In this document: positions 15,772-22,601 of the stretch, in pieces | Layout of the letters: each line of letters starts with the position of its first letter | Position numbering within the stretch: the stretch's first letter is position 1 | DNA from: Bacillota bacterium | GTDB taxonomy: Bacteria; Bacillota; Clostridia; Lachnospirales; Lachnospiraceae | Reading direction: 5' to 3' | Assembly (NCBI GenBank): GCA_023460575.1 | Contig: JAEWPQ010000071.1 | Span: 1 to 22,601, forward strand | DNA length: 22,601 nt | Program-made: the position numbers and the translations under genes | The notes under the pieces: generated by a model | Seen by the model: only the letters and a program-made list of their open reading frames with translations | The model's database searches: none | Told to the model about the DNA's origin: nothing

Positions 15772-15805
15772 CAAAAATAGCTGCTGTACCCAAAAGTACA
15801 ACAGC
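15772..15805 (-). terminator. Rho-independent terminator of tRNA-Leu
   Basis: On the minus strand GCTGTTGTAC (15796-15805) pairs with GTACAGCAGC (15780-15789), one G-U pair, six-base loop, followed by TATTTTTG. It lies directly after the tRNA and before the marR promoter. Confidence 0.8.
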
Positions 15806-15815
15806 CCTCTTTCTA

Positions 15816-15901
15816 TGCCGGCGACCGGAATCGAACCGGTACGGGAGGTAAGTCCCGCAGGATTTTAAGTCCTGTGCGTCTGCCAGTTCCGCCACGCCGG
15901 C
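15816..15901 (-). tRNA. tRNA-Leu (anticodon UAA)
   Basis: Class II tRNA of 86 bases. Acceptor stem GCCGGCG pairs with CGCCGGC, discriminator A. Anticodon arm CAGGA-CTTAAAA-TCCTG gives anticodon UAA. A long variable arm (CGGGACTTACCTCCCG) and the T arm (CCGG-TTCGATT-CCGG) are clear. CCA is not encoded. It has its own perfect promoter and a terminator. Confidence 0.97.
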
Positions 15902-15941
15902 AACAAATGCCGCCAATGCCTTAGCACTGAACAACATATCG

Positions 15942-15970
15942 ATTATACAAAAAGACACCTTTCTTGTCAA
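15942..15970 (-). promoter_or_regulatory. Consensus sigma-A promoter of tRNA-Leu
   Basis: Minus-strand TTGACA (15965-15970), 17-base spacer, TATAAT (15942-15947): perfect match in both boxes, about 40 bases before the mature tRNA 5' end. A high-output constitutive promoter is expected. Confidence 0.9.
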
Positions 15971-16027
15971 CCATTTTCCACTGAATTTTATGTCAAAAAA
16001 ATAAATCAATATTATCAATAATAGTAA

Positions 16028-16045
16028 TTGTTTTTATTTTAACAA
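16028..16045. promoter_or_regulatory. Candidate Rex (NADH/NAD+ sensor) operator
   Basis: TTGTTTTTATTTTAACAA matches the clostridial Rex consensus TTGTTAA-N4-TTAACAA at 12 of 14 specified positions. It covers the -35 box and most of the spacer of the NADH oxidase promoter, so bound Rex would block polymerase and release at high NADH. The target gene fits the known Rex regulon. Inferred. Confidence 0.5.
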
Positions 16046-16056
16046 TATGTTATAAT
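16028..16056 (+). promoter_or_regulatory. Sigma-A promoter of the NADH oxidase gene
   Basis: TTGTTT (16028-16033), 17-base spacer, perfect TATAAT (16051-16056). A GAAGGAGGG ribosome site (16072-16080) precedes the ATG at 16087. Confidence 0.8.
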
Positions 16057-16086
16057 TAAAAAAAATCCACTGAAGGAGGGTATTTT

Positions 16087-17421
16087 ATGGAACGTATCGT
16101 AGTAATCGGAGCAAATCATGCAGGCACAGCTGCAATTAACACAATCTTAGACAATTACAAAGACAAAGAAGTAACTATATTTGATTCCAATAATAATATT
16201 AGTTTTTTAGGCTGCGGTATGGCGTTATGGATCGGCAACCAGATCACATCACCCGACGGACTGTTTTACTGCAGCAAAGAAATCTTTGAACAAAAAGGGG
16301 CAAAGGTTTATTTAGAGACCATTGTATATCATGTTGATTTTGATAAAAAACTGGTATTTGCGACGGGAAAAGACGGACAGAGTTATCAGCAGCCATATGA
16401 CAAGCTGATTATTGCTTCCGGGTCTCTCCCCATTTCGCCTAACATTGAAGGCAAAGATCTTACCAATGTACAATTCGTTAAATTATATCAGAATGCCAAG
16501 GAAGTCATTGATAAGCTGCACGAATCCTCGATTCGCAATGTTGTGGTAGTTGGTGCGGGATACATCGGCGTAGAGCTGGCCGAGGCATTTAACCGAATCG
16601 GTAAGAAGGTCACCCTGATCGACAATATGAGCACCTGTCTGTCCAGCTATTATGACCGTGAATTTTCAGATATTATGTCCAAAAACTTAGAGAGCCATGG
16701 AATTAAGCTGGCCTATGAAGAAATGGTAACCAGCCTTAAGGGCAACGGAAAAGTAGAAAAAGTCATAACGGATAAGAATGAATATGCTGCAGACATGGTA
16801 GTTCTTGGGATTGGTTTTAAGCCTAACAGCCAGCTGGGCAAAGATACTCTTAAGCTGTTTAAGAACGGAGCCTATCTGGTTAACAGGCAGCAGGAGACAA
16901 GCATACCTGATGTTTATGCCATCGGAGACTGCGCCACTGTATTCGATAATTCCATTCAGGATACCAATTATATCGCTCTGGCTACCAATGCGGTCCGGTC
17001 CGGAATTGTAGCTGCTCATAATGCCTGCGGCACTCCTCTTGAATCAATTGGTGTTCAGGGATCCAATGGTATCTGCATCTGGAATCTTAAGATGGTATCT
17101 ACCGGAATTACGCTGGAAAAAGCCAAAAAGCTTGGTTATGATGCAGCTGCTGCAGATTATGAAGATACTCAGAAGCCGGCATTTATACAGCATGACAATT
17201 ACAAAGTTAAGATCCGGATTGTATATGACAAAAAGACACGGGTTATTTTAGGCGCCCAGATGTGTTCCGAATATGACATCTCCATGGCAATCCACATGTT
17301 CTCCCTTGCTATTCAGGAACAGGTTACGATTGACCGCTTAAAACTGACTGATATCTTTTTCCTTCCGCATTTTAATAAACCATATAATTACTTTACCATG
17401 GCAGCGCTTCAGGCAGAGTAA
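16087..17421 (+). CDS. nox: NADH oxidase, water-forming, CoA-disulfide-reductase family
   Basis: FAD-dependent NADH oxidase (444 residues) that reduces O2 with NADH, normally to water, giving an anaerobe oxygen detoxification and NAD+ regeneration. N-terminal FAD fold (VVIGANHAGTAA, residues 5-16). The redox cysteine C43 in ISFLGCGMALWIG forms the sulfenic acid of Nox2 enzymes. NAD-binding fold VVVGAGYIGVELAEAF near 154-169, second FAD motif YAIGDCATV near 277-285, and a C-terminal dimerisation domain ending with HFNKPYNYFTMAALQ. Length and motifs match streptococcal and clostridial Nox. CoA-disulfide reductase activity is possible in this family but less likely. Single-gene transcript with its own promoter, a Rex-like operator and a downstream terminator. 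Confidence 0.93.
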   Translation: MERIVVIGANHAGTAAINTILDNYKDKEVTIFDSNNNISFLGCGMALWIGNQITSPDGLFYCSKEIFEQKGAKVYLETIVYHVDFDKKLVFATGKDGQSYQQPYDKLIIASGSLPISPNIEGKDLTNVQFVKLYQNAKEVIDKLHESSIRNVVVVGAGYIGVELAEAFNRIGKKVTLIDNMSTCLSSYYDREFSDIMSKNLESHGIKLAYEEMVTSLKGNGKVEKVITDKNEYAADMVVLGIGFKPNSQLGKDTLKLFKNGAYLVNRQQETSIPDVYAIGDCATVFDNSIQDTNYIALATNAVRSGIVAAHNACGTPLESIGVQGSNGICIWNLKMVSTGITLEKAKKLGYDAAAADYEDTQKPAFIQHDNYKVKIRIVYDKKTRVILGAQMCSEYDISMAIHMFSLAIQEQVTIDRLKLTDIFFLPHFNKPYNYFTMAALQAE

Positions 17422-17473
17422 ATTTTCTTAATTTCTGGTCACGGCCGGACAAGAAAAATCAAAAATCATATCG

Positions 17474-17508
17474 AAAAAGGCGGTGTTCACTGGACACACC
17501 GCCTTTTT
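17474..17508. terminator. Bidirectional terminator between nox and tRNA-Tyr
   Basis: AAAAAGGCGGTGT and ACACCGCCTTTTT form a 13-bp stem with a 9-base loop. The A and T runs on both sides let it stop transcription from nox (plus) and from tRNA-Tyr (minus). Confidence 0.9.
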
Positions 17509-17531
17509 CTTACATCACTTCTGTTTTGAAA

Positions 17532-17613
17532 TGGGTGGAGAAGGATTCGAACCTTCGAAATCGTCGATAACAGATTTACAGTCTGCCCCCTTTGGCCACT
17601 CGGGAATCCACCC
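17532..17613 (-). tRNA. tRNA-Tyr (anticodon GUA)
   Basis: Class II tRNA of 82 bases. Acceptor stem GGGTGGA pairs with TCCACCC, discriminator A. Anticodon arm CAGA-CTGTAAA-TCTG gives GUA. A variable arm and the T arm (GAAGG-TTCGAAT-CCTTC) are present. CCA is not encoded. Confidence 0.97.
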
Positions 17614-17637
17614 ATGCTTTATTAGTAAGCGAGTGTT

Positions 17638-17666
17638 ATTTTATCATAGAGAATTTAAAAAATCAA
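17638..17666 (-). promoter_or_regulatory. Promoter of tRNA-Tyr
   Basis: Minus-strand TTGATT (17661-17666), 17-base spacer, TAAAAT (17638-17643), about 25 bases before the tRNA 5' end. No terminator separates it from the upstream amylase-type gene, so some read-through into the tRNA is possible. Confidence 0.65.
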
Positions 17667-17703
17667 GGCATTTTTAAAAATTACATCAAAAAATATACAA
17701 CTT

Positions 17704-19764
17704 TTACTCCCTGTCTCCCACCAGTAAAACAGAACTCAACGGAGGCATCAATACCCTCACTCTGCCCTGTTCAACTGTAAAAGAAATTTTACCTACATTA
17801 TAGCCGCTCTCATAAGTCAGCATAACCCGGGACATGGTCTCTCCATCCTTCATGCCCAGCTGCCAGACCGGAATTAAAATATCCTGCTCTGCTGTATGGT
17901 TGCTGACTGCAACTGCACAAATGCTGTCATTAATAAAACGACCGTATGCAATCAGATGATCCCCTGCCAGAAGAGGCTTTAAAGAACCAAGGCGCAGTGC
18001 CGGAATGGTACGGTGCAGCTCACACATATATCTGTGAAACTCAATCAGCTCCAGATTCTCATTTCCCCATGGATAAGTTCTTCGATTATCCGGATCAGTC
18101 CAGCCGCAGACTCCTGCCTCATCCCCATAATAAATGGCGGGAGCTCCGGGCCATGTCATCTGGATCATTACACCTTCACGGAATATGCCATAGCTGATCC
18201 CTTCTGAGGCCGCTAACGGCCCCTCTGTTGAAGTACGGCCTGTCTTCATGCTGGTTCTTGTAAGAAACCGGGAATGATCATGGTTTGAAAGTTGGTTCAT
18301 AGCTGTCAAAAGTGATCCCGTCATCATACGGCTCATATGGTAATTCATGGAACGAAAGAAGGTCTCACCGTCCCCGAATAGCCTTAGATTTTTCTCATCA
18401 CTATGCTTTTCCATACCGGTTAAAAACCAGGAAACCGGCTCCATGAATGCGTCATAATTCATGACTGTATCCCATTCATCCCCCTGCAGCCACCCAGATG
18501 GATCTCCATAATGCTCCGCAAGTACGATTGCATCGGGATTAGCTGCCTTTACCGCTTTTCTGAAATCCTTCCAGAACTTATGGTTAAACTGGCTGCTGTG
18601 GCCTAAATCCGCCGCCACATCAAGCCGCCAGCCATCGGCATTATAAGGCTCGGAAACCCACTTAGCGGCAATATCAAGAATATACCGGCAAAGAGTCTCA
18701 GAACCCTCATAATTAAGCTTCGGCAAAGTGGCATGCCCCCACCAGCCATCATAAGAATTGTTGTACGGCCACTCAGCATCAAAAAATTTAAAAAAGGACT
18801 GGTAAGGACTGTTCTCTGATTCAAATGCTCCCGGTTCATACTTTCCTGATAATTCATAAATCCGTTCCCCGTCCAGCCATTTGTGAAAAGAACCGCAGTG
18901 ATTGAATACGCCGTCAAGAATCACCTTCATACCGCGTTTGTGGACCTCAGCCACAAATCTGGCAAAAAACTCATTGCTGGCTTTTAAGTTCTCATGATCA
19001 GTCGTTCGGATCATATATTTAGCAGCCGCCAGGTTATCGGTGGCCTCCGCTGCCAATATCTCCCCGCCGTCTTTTACTATTACGCCATAATGAGGATCTA
19101 TATAATCATAATCCTGGCAATCATACTTGTGGTTTGACGGTGAAACAAATATGGGGTTTAAATAAATCACTTCCACGCCCAGATTTTCAAGATAGTCAAG
19201 CTTATCCCAAACCCCCTGTAAATCCCCGCCATAGAAACAGCCCACATCAAACTGATCCGGGTACTTATCCCAGTCATTCACCGCCATGACTCTTTGACCT
19301 ATGTAAAGATATTCATCACTTACCACATCATTGGAGTGATCTCCGTTACAAAAACGGTCCACGAATATCTGATACATAACAGCACCTTTTGCCCAGTTGG
19401 GCGTGGAAAATCCCGGCACAATGGTGAACCAGCCTGCATCCGGATACTGCCCGCCTGGACCGAGACGGCTATAATAGCAGATCTCATCTCCCTTTCTCAC
19501 TGAGAAGCAATACTTTATTGGGTCATTGCCTGTCTTAAGCCTGTATTCATAATAATCAAACAACTCGTCTGTGTCTGTTTTAATCATGGCAGACCCGGAT
19601 GAACTGCCCGCCTGGATATAGCTTACAAGATCTGCATTATTCGCTGCTGTCCGGAAAAGAAGAACTACTTCGTCCCCTTCCTCAGGCTCCGAAGGAAACC
19701 GGAAACTGTCCGTCTCATCGGTGAATAATGCCTCTTTATTTAACGCCTCTGTCTGGAAGCACAT
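17704..19764 (-). CDS. GH13 alpha-glucan hydrolase, neopullulanase/cyclomaltodextrinase-like
   Basis: Glycoside hydrolase family 13 enzyme (686 residues from the chosen start) that cleaves alpha-1,4 (and perhaps alpha-1,6) glucan links. No signal peptide, so it likely acts in the cytoplasm on imported maltodextrins. An N-terminal beta domain like CBM34 (about 10-115) leads to the TIM barrel: region I DGVFNHCG, region II GWRLDVAAD (nucleophile D382), region III VLAEHYGD (acid/base E417), region IV NQLSNHDHSR (D496), then a C-terminal beta domain. I chose ATG 19764, preceded by AAAGGA, over a GTG at 19785: the GTG has no ribosome site and would lie about 9 bases from the predicted transcription start. 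No sugar transporter or regulator gene is adjacent. Confidence 0.9.
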   Translation of the reverse strand: MCFQTEALNKEALFTDETDSFRFPSEPEEGDEVVLLFRTAANNADLVSYIQAGSSSGSAMIKTDTDELFDYYEYRLKTGNDPIKYCFSVRKGDEICYYSRLGPGGQYPDAGWFTIVPGFSTPNWAKGAVMYQIFVDRFCNGDHSNDVVSDEYLYIGQRVMAVNDWDKYPDQFDVGCFYGGDLQGVWDKLDYLENLGVEVIYLNPIFVSPSNHKYDCQDYDYIDPHYGVIVKDGGEILAAEATDNLAAAKYMIRTTDHENLKASNEFFARFVAEVHKRGMKVILDGVFNHCGSFHKWLDGERIYELSGKYEPGAFESENSPYQSFFKFFDAEWPYNNSYDGWWGHATLPKLNYEGSETLCRYILDIAAKWVSEPYNADGWRLDVAADLGHSSQFNHKFWKDFRKAVKAANPDAIVLAEHYGDPSGWLQGDEWDTVMNYDAFMEPVSWFLTGMEKHSDEKNLRLFGDGETFFRSMNYHMSRMMTGSLLTAMNQLSNHDHSRFLTRTSMKTGRTSTEGPLAASEGISYGIFREGVMIQMTWPGAPAIYYGDEAGVCGWTDPDNRRTYPWGNENLELIEFHRYMCELHRTIPALRLGSLKPLLAGDHLIAYGRFINDSICAVAVSNHTAEQDILIPVWQLGMKDGETMSRVMLTYESGYNVGKISFTVEQGRVRVLMPPLSSVLLVGDRE

Positions 19765-19800
19765 ATGTTCTTCATTTCCTTTCACGTCTACTCTATTACT

Positions 19801-19829
19801 ATTTTATCTGATTGAATTCAAATATACAA
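19801..19829 (-). promoter_or_regulatory. Promoter of the GH13 gene
   Basis: Minus-strand TTGTAT (19824-19829), 17-base spacer, TAAAAT (19801-19806). The expected start near 19794 leaves a leader of about 30 bases before the ATG at 19764. It lies downstream of the hairpin at 19855-19887, so this gene does not depend on transcription through that hairpin. Confidence 0.6.
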
Positions 19830-19854
19830 CCCCGCCTTTCTCTAAATTGCGCAT

Positions 19855-19887
19855 AAAAAACGGTCAGCGGGGTAGCTGACCGTTTTT
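19855..19887. terminator. Strong hairpin terminator
   Basis: Arms AAAAACGGTCAGC (19856-19868) and GCTGACCGTTTTT (19875-19887) form a 13-bp stem with loop GGGGTA on the plus strand (TACCCC on the minus). T-runs on both sides make it bidirectional. No protein gene ends at it from the minus side, so it suggests a short transcript from about 19953. Confidence 0.85.
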
Positions 19888-19953
19888 CGGAGAAGGTATT
19901 TCGTTTCTTATGGGGTGTAGCAAAAACTATATAATGTATTGGGGGGGTTTACG
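19855..19953 (-). ncRNA. Candidate C-rich small RNA of about 100 bases
   Basis: A minus-strand extended -10 (TGG then TATATT, 19960-19968), the terminator at 19855-19887, and a separate promoter for the downstream gene together define a possible independent transcript. The RNA would carry a seven-C run (19941-19947), a CACCCC, an ACCTTCTCC stretch complementary to ribosome sites, and TACCCC in the terminator loop. C-rich single-stranded motifs are typical of Firmicute trans-acting RNAs that block ribosome sites. No -35 box is evident. A cis-acting leader or non-functional spacer remains possible. Confidence 0.35.
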
Positions 19954-20052
19954 TTTATTAATATACCACGCCTGAGAAAATAAGTGTGCACAAACATCAT
20001 TTTTTTATAACTGTTTTTTTATGCATTTTTTCTCCATCCACCCACAGGCAAC
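19888..20052. other. Intergenic stretch between the GH13 gene and ftsH
   Basis: The gap between the GH13 start and the ftsH end (19765-20132) holds the GH13 promoter, the hairpin at 19855, the candidate small RNA and the ftsH terminator. From about 19969 to 20052 I see only A/T-rich sequence with a run of T and no convincing gene. A plus-strand reading frame of 21 codons (19910-19975) lacks a well-placed ribosome site. Confidence 0.5.
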
Positions 20053-20110
20053 AAAAAAGCGCAGATTCACTGGCAAAAACTTAGATATTTTACCGGATCT
20101 CTGCGCTTTT
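20053..20110. terminator. Two-stem terminator after ftsH
   Basis: Outer arms AAAAGCGCAGA (20055-20065) and TCTGCGCTTTT (20100-20110) pair over 11 bp. On the minus strand the loop can form an inner stem (GGTAAAA with TTTTGCC, one G-U pair). A T-run follows on the minus strand, ending the tilS-hpt-ftsH transcript; a shorter one follows on the plus strand. Confidence 0.75.
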
Positions 20111-20132
20111 ATCACAATTCAAAGCTTATAAA

Positions 20133-21953
20133 TCAGACTTCTGCTTCAGCAGGAAACAGGCTTTCAAATTCTTTCTGGCCTATCTTTTCTTTTTCCATAA
20201 GCAGTTTACAGCAGGCATGAAGAACATCTTCATGTTTTAGAATGATTTCCTTGGCCTTAATATAGCATTCGTCAATGATTCGCTTCACTTCATTGTCTAT
20301 GGTATTGGCAACCTGGCCTCCGTAATTCTTGGTATGAGCCAGATCTCTTCCGATGAATACCTCATCACCGTCATTATCATAATTGATCATGCCTACCTGA
20401 TCAGACATACCGTACTGGGTTACCATGGCTCTGGCAAGAGCTGTTGCCTGCTTGATGTCCTGGGAAGCTCCAGTGGTAATGTCGCCGAAAATAATCTCTT
20501 CTGCAATCCGCCCGCCAAGATCCACCATAATATCCTGCAGCATCTTGCCTTTTGTGTTAAACATATGATCACTTTCCGGAAGGGGCATGGTATATCCGGC
20601 GGCACTGACTCCTGTAGGAATGATGGATATGGTATGAACCGGCCCCTCATCCGGAAGCAGATGGAAGAGGATTGCATGCCCTGCTTCGTGATAGGCTGTG
20701 ATCTTCTTCTCTTTTTCCGTAATAACCTTGCTTTTCTTTTCCGCACCGATTCCCACCTTTACAAAGGCTTTATCAATGTCAGACTGATTAATATACTTCT
20801 TGCTGTGTCTTGCTGCATAAATAGCGGCTTCATTCATCAGGTTCTCTAAATCAGCCCCTGTAAAACCTGCTGTGGTCTGAGCAACTCTCCTTAAATCCAC
20901 ATCTTCTGCAAGAGGTTTCTCCTTGGAATGAACTGATAAAATTTCTTCTCTTCCCTTTACATCCGGTCTCCCCACGCTGACTTTTCGGTCAAAACGACCA
21001 GGTCTTAAAATGGCCGGGTCCAGAATATCCACACGGTTGGTTGCTGCCATTACAATGATTCCTTCATTGATTCCAAAACCGTCCATCTCAACGAGAAGCT
21101 GGTTTAATGTCTGCTCCCTTTCATCATGACCGCCGCCCATTCCGGTACCTCTGCGTCTTGCAACTGCGTCGATCTCATCGATGAAAATAATACAGGGAGC
21201 ATGCTTTTTCCCCTCTTCAAACAAATCTCTCACGCGGGAAGCACCCACACCCACAAACATCTCTACGAAATCTGAACCGGAAATCGAGAAGAACGGAACG
21301 CCCGCTTCTCCGGCTACTGCCTTTGCAAGAAGTGTCTTACCTGTTCCGGGAGGGCCTACCAGAAGAATACCCTTGGGAATGCGGGCCCCGACACCGGTAT
21401 ATTTGGAAGGATTCTTTAAGAAGTCCACGACTTCCTCCAGCTCCTCTTTTTCCTCTTCAAGACCGGCTACCTTGCTGAAGTTTATTTTATTGGCATCTTT
21501 GGCAAGATGAGCCCGGCTCCTCCCGAAATTCATCATCTTGGCATTAGCGCTGCCGGCCCCGGCTCTGGCATTCATTAACATAAACAGAAAAACCAGGGCT
21601 ACTGCTGTTAAAATAATGGGAAGGGTAATGACGAGAAAAAGATTCTCTTTCTGGACTGCATCCACTGTATAGGTAATTCCATTCCGGTCCAGAAGGTCCT
21701 GAATCTCAATCACATTGGATACATTGGCCTGTTTTGATGAACCGTCAGCCATGGTCATCTCGATTCTGCCTGTTGGGGGCGGATCGTTCTGTCTGACTGT
21801 CGCTGAGGTTATGGTCCCATTGTCAATCGCCTGCATAAGTTCCTGGTTTGTAATAATTCCGCTCTTTTGGGGCAGTCTGCTGGCAAATAAAAGCATTATA
21901 GCCAGAAGGAGCAGAAATCCCAAGCCTTTAAATGGTTGCTGTTGTTTCAACAT
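20133..21953 (-). CDS. ftsH: ATP-dependent zinc metalloprotease FtsH
   Basis: Membrane-anchored AAA+ protease (606 residues) that degrades misfolded membrane proteins and short-lived regulators as a hexamer. Membrane segments at about 10-26 and 105-127 flank a small extracytoplasmic domain. AAA module: Walker A GPPGTGKT (200-207), Walker B CIIFIDEID (254-262), second region of homology ATNRVDILDPAILRPGRFDR (304-323). Zinc protease motif HEAGH at 422-426. GGAGG lies a few bases before the ATG. It follows hpt by 9 bases, the standard Firmicute order tilS-hpt-ftsH. It is slightly short at the C-terminus compared with E. coli FtsH, as is usual for this phylum. Confidence 0.97.
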   Translation of the reverse strand: MLKQQQPFKGLGFLLLLAIMLLFASRLPQKSGIITNQELMQAIDNGTITSATVRQNDPPPTGRIEMTMADGSSKQANVSNVIEIQDLLDRNGITYTVDAVQKENLFLVITLPIILTAVALVFLFMLMNARAGAGSANAKMMNFGRSRAHLAKDANKINFSKVAGLEEEKEELEEVVDFLKNPSKYTGVGARIPKGILLVGPPGTGKTLLAKAVAGEAGVPFFSISGSDFVEMFVGVGASRVRDLFEEGKKHAPCIIFIDEIDAVARRRGTGMGGGHDEREQTLNQLLVEMDGFGINEGIIVMAATNRVDILDPAILRPGRFDRKVSVGRPDVKGREEILSVHSKEKPLAEDVDLRRVAQTTAGFTGADLENLMNEAAIYAARHSKKYINQSDIDKAFVKVGIGAEKKSKVITEKEKKITAYHEAGHAILFHLLPDEGPVHTISIIPTGVSAAGYTMPLPESDHMFNTKGKMLQDIMVDLGGRIAEEIIFGDITTGASQDIKQATALARAMVTQYGMSDQVGMINYDNDGDEVFIGRDLAHTKNYGGQVANTIDNEVKRIIDECYIKAKEIILKHEDVLHACCKLLMEKEKIGQKEFESLFPAEAEV

Positions 21954-21962
21954 GCTGCCTCC

Positions 21963-22490
21963 TTATTGCTGTTCTATCACTCCAATATATGGCAAATTCC
22001 TGTATATCTGATCGTAGTCAAGACCATAACCGATGATAAATTCATCCGGTACGGTAAAGCAGGTATACTTCACTTCAACCTGTTTCTTCACACGGCGTTC
22101 CGGCTTATCAAGCAGGGTACATAACTCAACACTGTTTGGATTTCTCTGCTTCAGCACCTCGATTAAGTAAGAAAGAGTATTGCCGGAATCAATGATATCC
22201 TCCACAATCAATACATCCTTGCCTTCAATCGGATCATCCAGATCCTTGACGATTTTCACAATTCCGCTTGATACGGTTCCGGATCCATAGCTGGAAACAG
22301 ACATGAAGTCCATGGTTAACGGCAGACTAATCCGTTTTGCCAGTTCGCAGGTAAAGAAAACGCCTCCCTTTAAAATGCAAATCAGGTGAAGAGGTTTTCC
22401 CTCATAGTCCCTGCTGATTTCTTCCGCTACTTCCTTAATTCTTGTTGCTATCTCTTCCTCTGATAACATTACACGTATCTTGTCATCCAT
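21963..22490 (-). CDS. hpt: Hypoxanthine phosphoribosyltransferase
   Basis: Purine salvage enzyme (175 residues) that converts hypoxanthine (and usually guanine) plus PRPP to IMP (GMP). The PRPP-binding motif VLIVEDIIDSGNTL (about 93-106) and the N-terminal LICILKGG loop (about 36-43) are clear. The C-terminal FIIGYGLDYDQIYRNLPYIG is characteristic of bacterial Hpt. Its ATG overlaps the end of tilS by 8 bases, with GGAGGA 8 bases upstream, so the two are translationally coupled. Cotranscribed with ftsH. Confidence 0.96.
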   Translation of the reverse strand: MDDKIRVMLSEEEIATRIKEVAEEISRDYEGKPLHLICILKGGVFFTCELAKRISLPLTMDFMSVSSYGSGTVSSGIVKIVKDLDDPIEGKDVLIVEDIIDSGNTLSYLIEVLKQRNPNSVELCTLLDKPERRVKKQVEVKYTCFTVPDEFIIGYGLDYDQIYRNLPYIGVIEQQ

Positions 22491-22601
22491 TAACTTTTCC
22501 TCCGTCTAGCTGCATTTGTATTACTGTATGGGTATCATCTGTTATCTTATAGTATTCACTGATCCGGTATCCGATTACCCATAGGACATGGGAACCTTCC
22601 G
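22483..22601 (-). CDS. tilS: tRNA(Ile)-lysidine synthase, C-terminal end only
   Basis: Only the last 39 codons are in the window, entering from the right edge. The translation contains VLWVIGYRISEYYKIT, the typical C-terminal TilS segment, and ends at TGA (22485-22483) inside the hpt start region. TilS modifies the wobble cytidine of the CAU-anticodon tRNA-Ile to lysidine so that it reads AUA. Identification rests on this short segment and on the conserved order tilS-hpt-ftsH. Confidence 0.85.
   Translation of the reverse strand, partial: EGSHVLWVIGYRISEYYKITDDTHTVIQMQLDGGKVNG

Noticed and set aside
15734..16018. Minus-strand reading frame of 94 codons across tRNA-Leu
   Set aside because: It only translates the tRNA gene and its flanks; the tRNA structure, promoter and terminator explain the sequence.
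17483..17677. Plus-strand reading frame across tRNA-Tyr (GEGFEPSKSS product)
   Set aside because: A well-known false protein made by translating a reversed tRNA gene.
19910..19975. A 21-codon plus-strand peptide frame
   Set aside because: The nearest ribosome-site-like stretch is too far from the ATG, and no plus-strand promoter is evident; not distinguishable from chance.
20334..20849. Plus-strand reading frame of 171 codons inside ftsH
   Set aside because: Antisense to a highly conserved part of ftsH, with no family resemblance; a shadow of the real gene.
1..22601. CRISPR array, insertion sequence, prophage or attachment site
   Set aside because: No repeated spaced units, transposase, integrase or phage gene, and no split or duplicated tRNA end was seen.

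Overview
The window is chromosomal DNA from a low-to-mid GC, strictly anaerobic Firmicute, most likely a Lachnospiraceae member of the Lacrimispora / Clostridium saccharolyticum-sphenoides type. This is inferred from the tilS-hpt-ftsH order, the lantibiotic-type ABC/two-component cassette, a water-forming NADH oxidase, a 2-hydroxyacyl-CoA dehydratase activase, strong AGGAGG-type ribosome sites and consensus sigma-A promoters. No phage, IS element, CRISPR array or other mobile DNA was seen.

Layout. 1-1610 (minus): 5' two thirds of a methyl-accepting chemotaxis protein, cut by the window edge. 1799-6436: antimicrobial-peptide defence module, with an ABC ATPase and two permeases (minus) divergent from an OmpR-family response regulator and its histidine kinase (plus). 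The shared control region carries TGTAAG/CTTACA half-sites. 6462-13487 (minus): tightly packed six-gene operon of lipoprotein binding protein, permease, ATPase, two small cupins and a 1291-residue double-domain activase. It is divergent from a Crp/Fnr-family regulator (13638-14330), and the intergenic region holds two copies of a GTTAG-N6-CTAAC palindrome. 14357-15718 (minus): alpha/beta hydrolase and a MarR repressor, each with a near-identical 18-bp palindrome in front. 15816-15901: tRNA-Leu(UAA). 16087-17421 (plus): NADH oxidase with a Rex-like operator over its promoter. 17532-17613: tRNA-Tyr(GUA). 17704-19764 (minus): GH13 neopullulanase-like enzyme with its own promoter. 19855-19953: candidate C-rich small RNA. 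20133-22601 (minus): ftsH, hpt and the 3' end of tilS.

How the parts work together. The peptide-sensing kinase and regulator probably switch on the neighbouring efflux/immunity transporter. The six-gene operon joins uptake of an unknown small organic molecule to an ATP-driven iron-sulfur electron activator of the 2-hydroxyacyl-CoA dehydratase / benzoyl-CoA reductase activase class. No dehydratase subunits lie in the window, so its electron acceptor must be elsewhere or unrecognised. This operon is the least ordinary part of the window. The remaining genes are housekeeping or redox functions. Several local regulatory circuits (twin Crp/Fnr-type sites, twin MarR boxes on a predicted leaderless mRNA, a Rex box, a C-rich RNA) can be read directly from the DNA but are untested.
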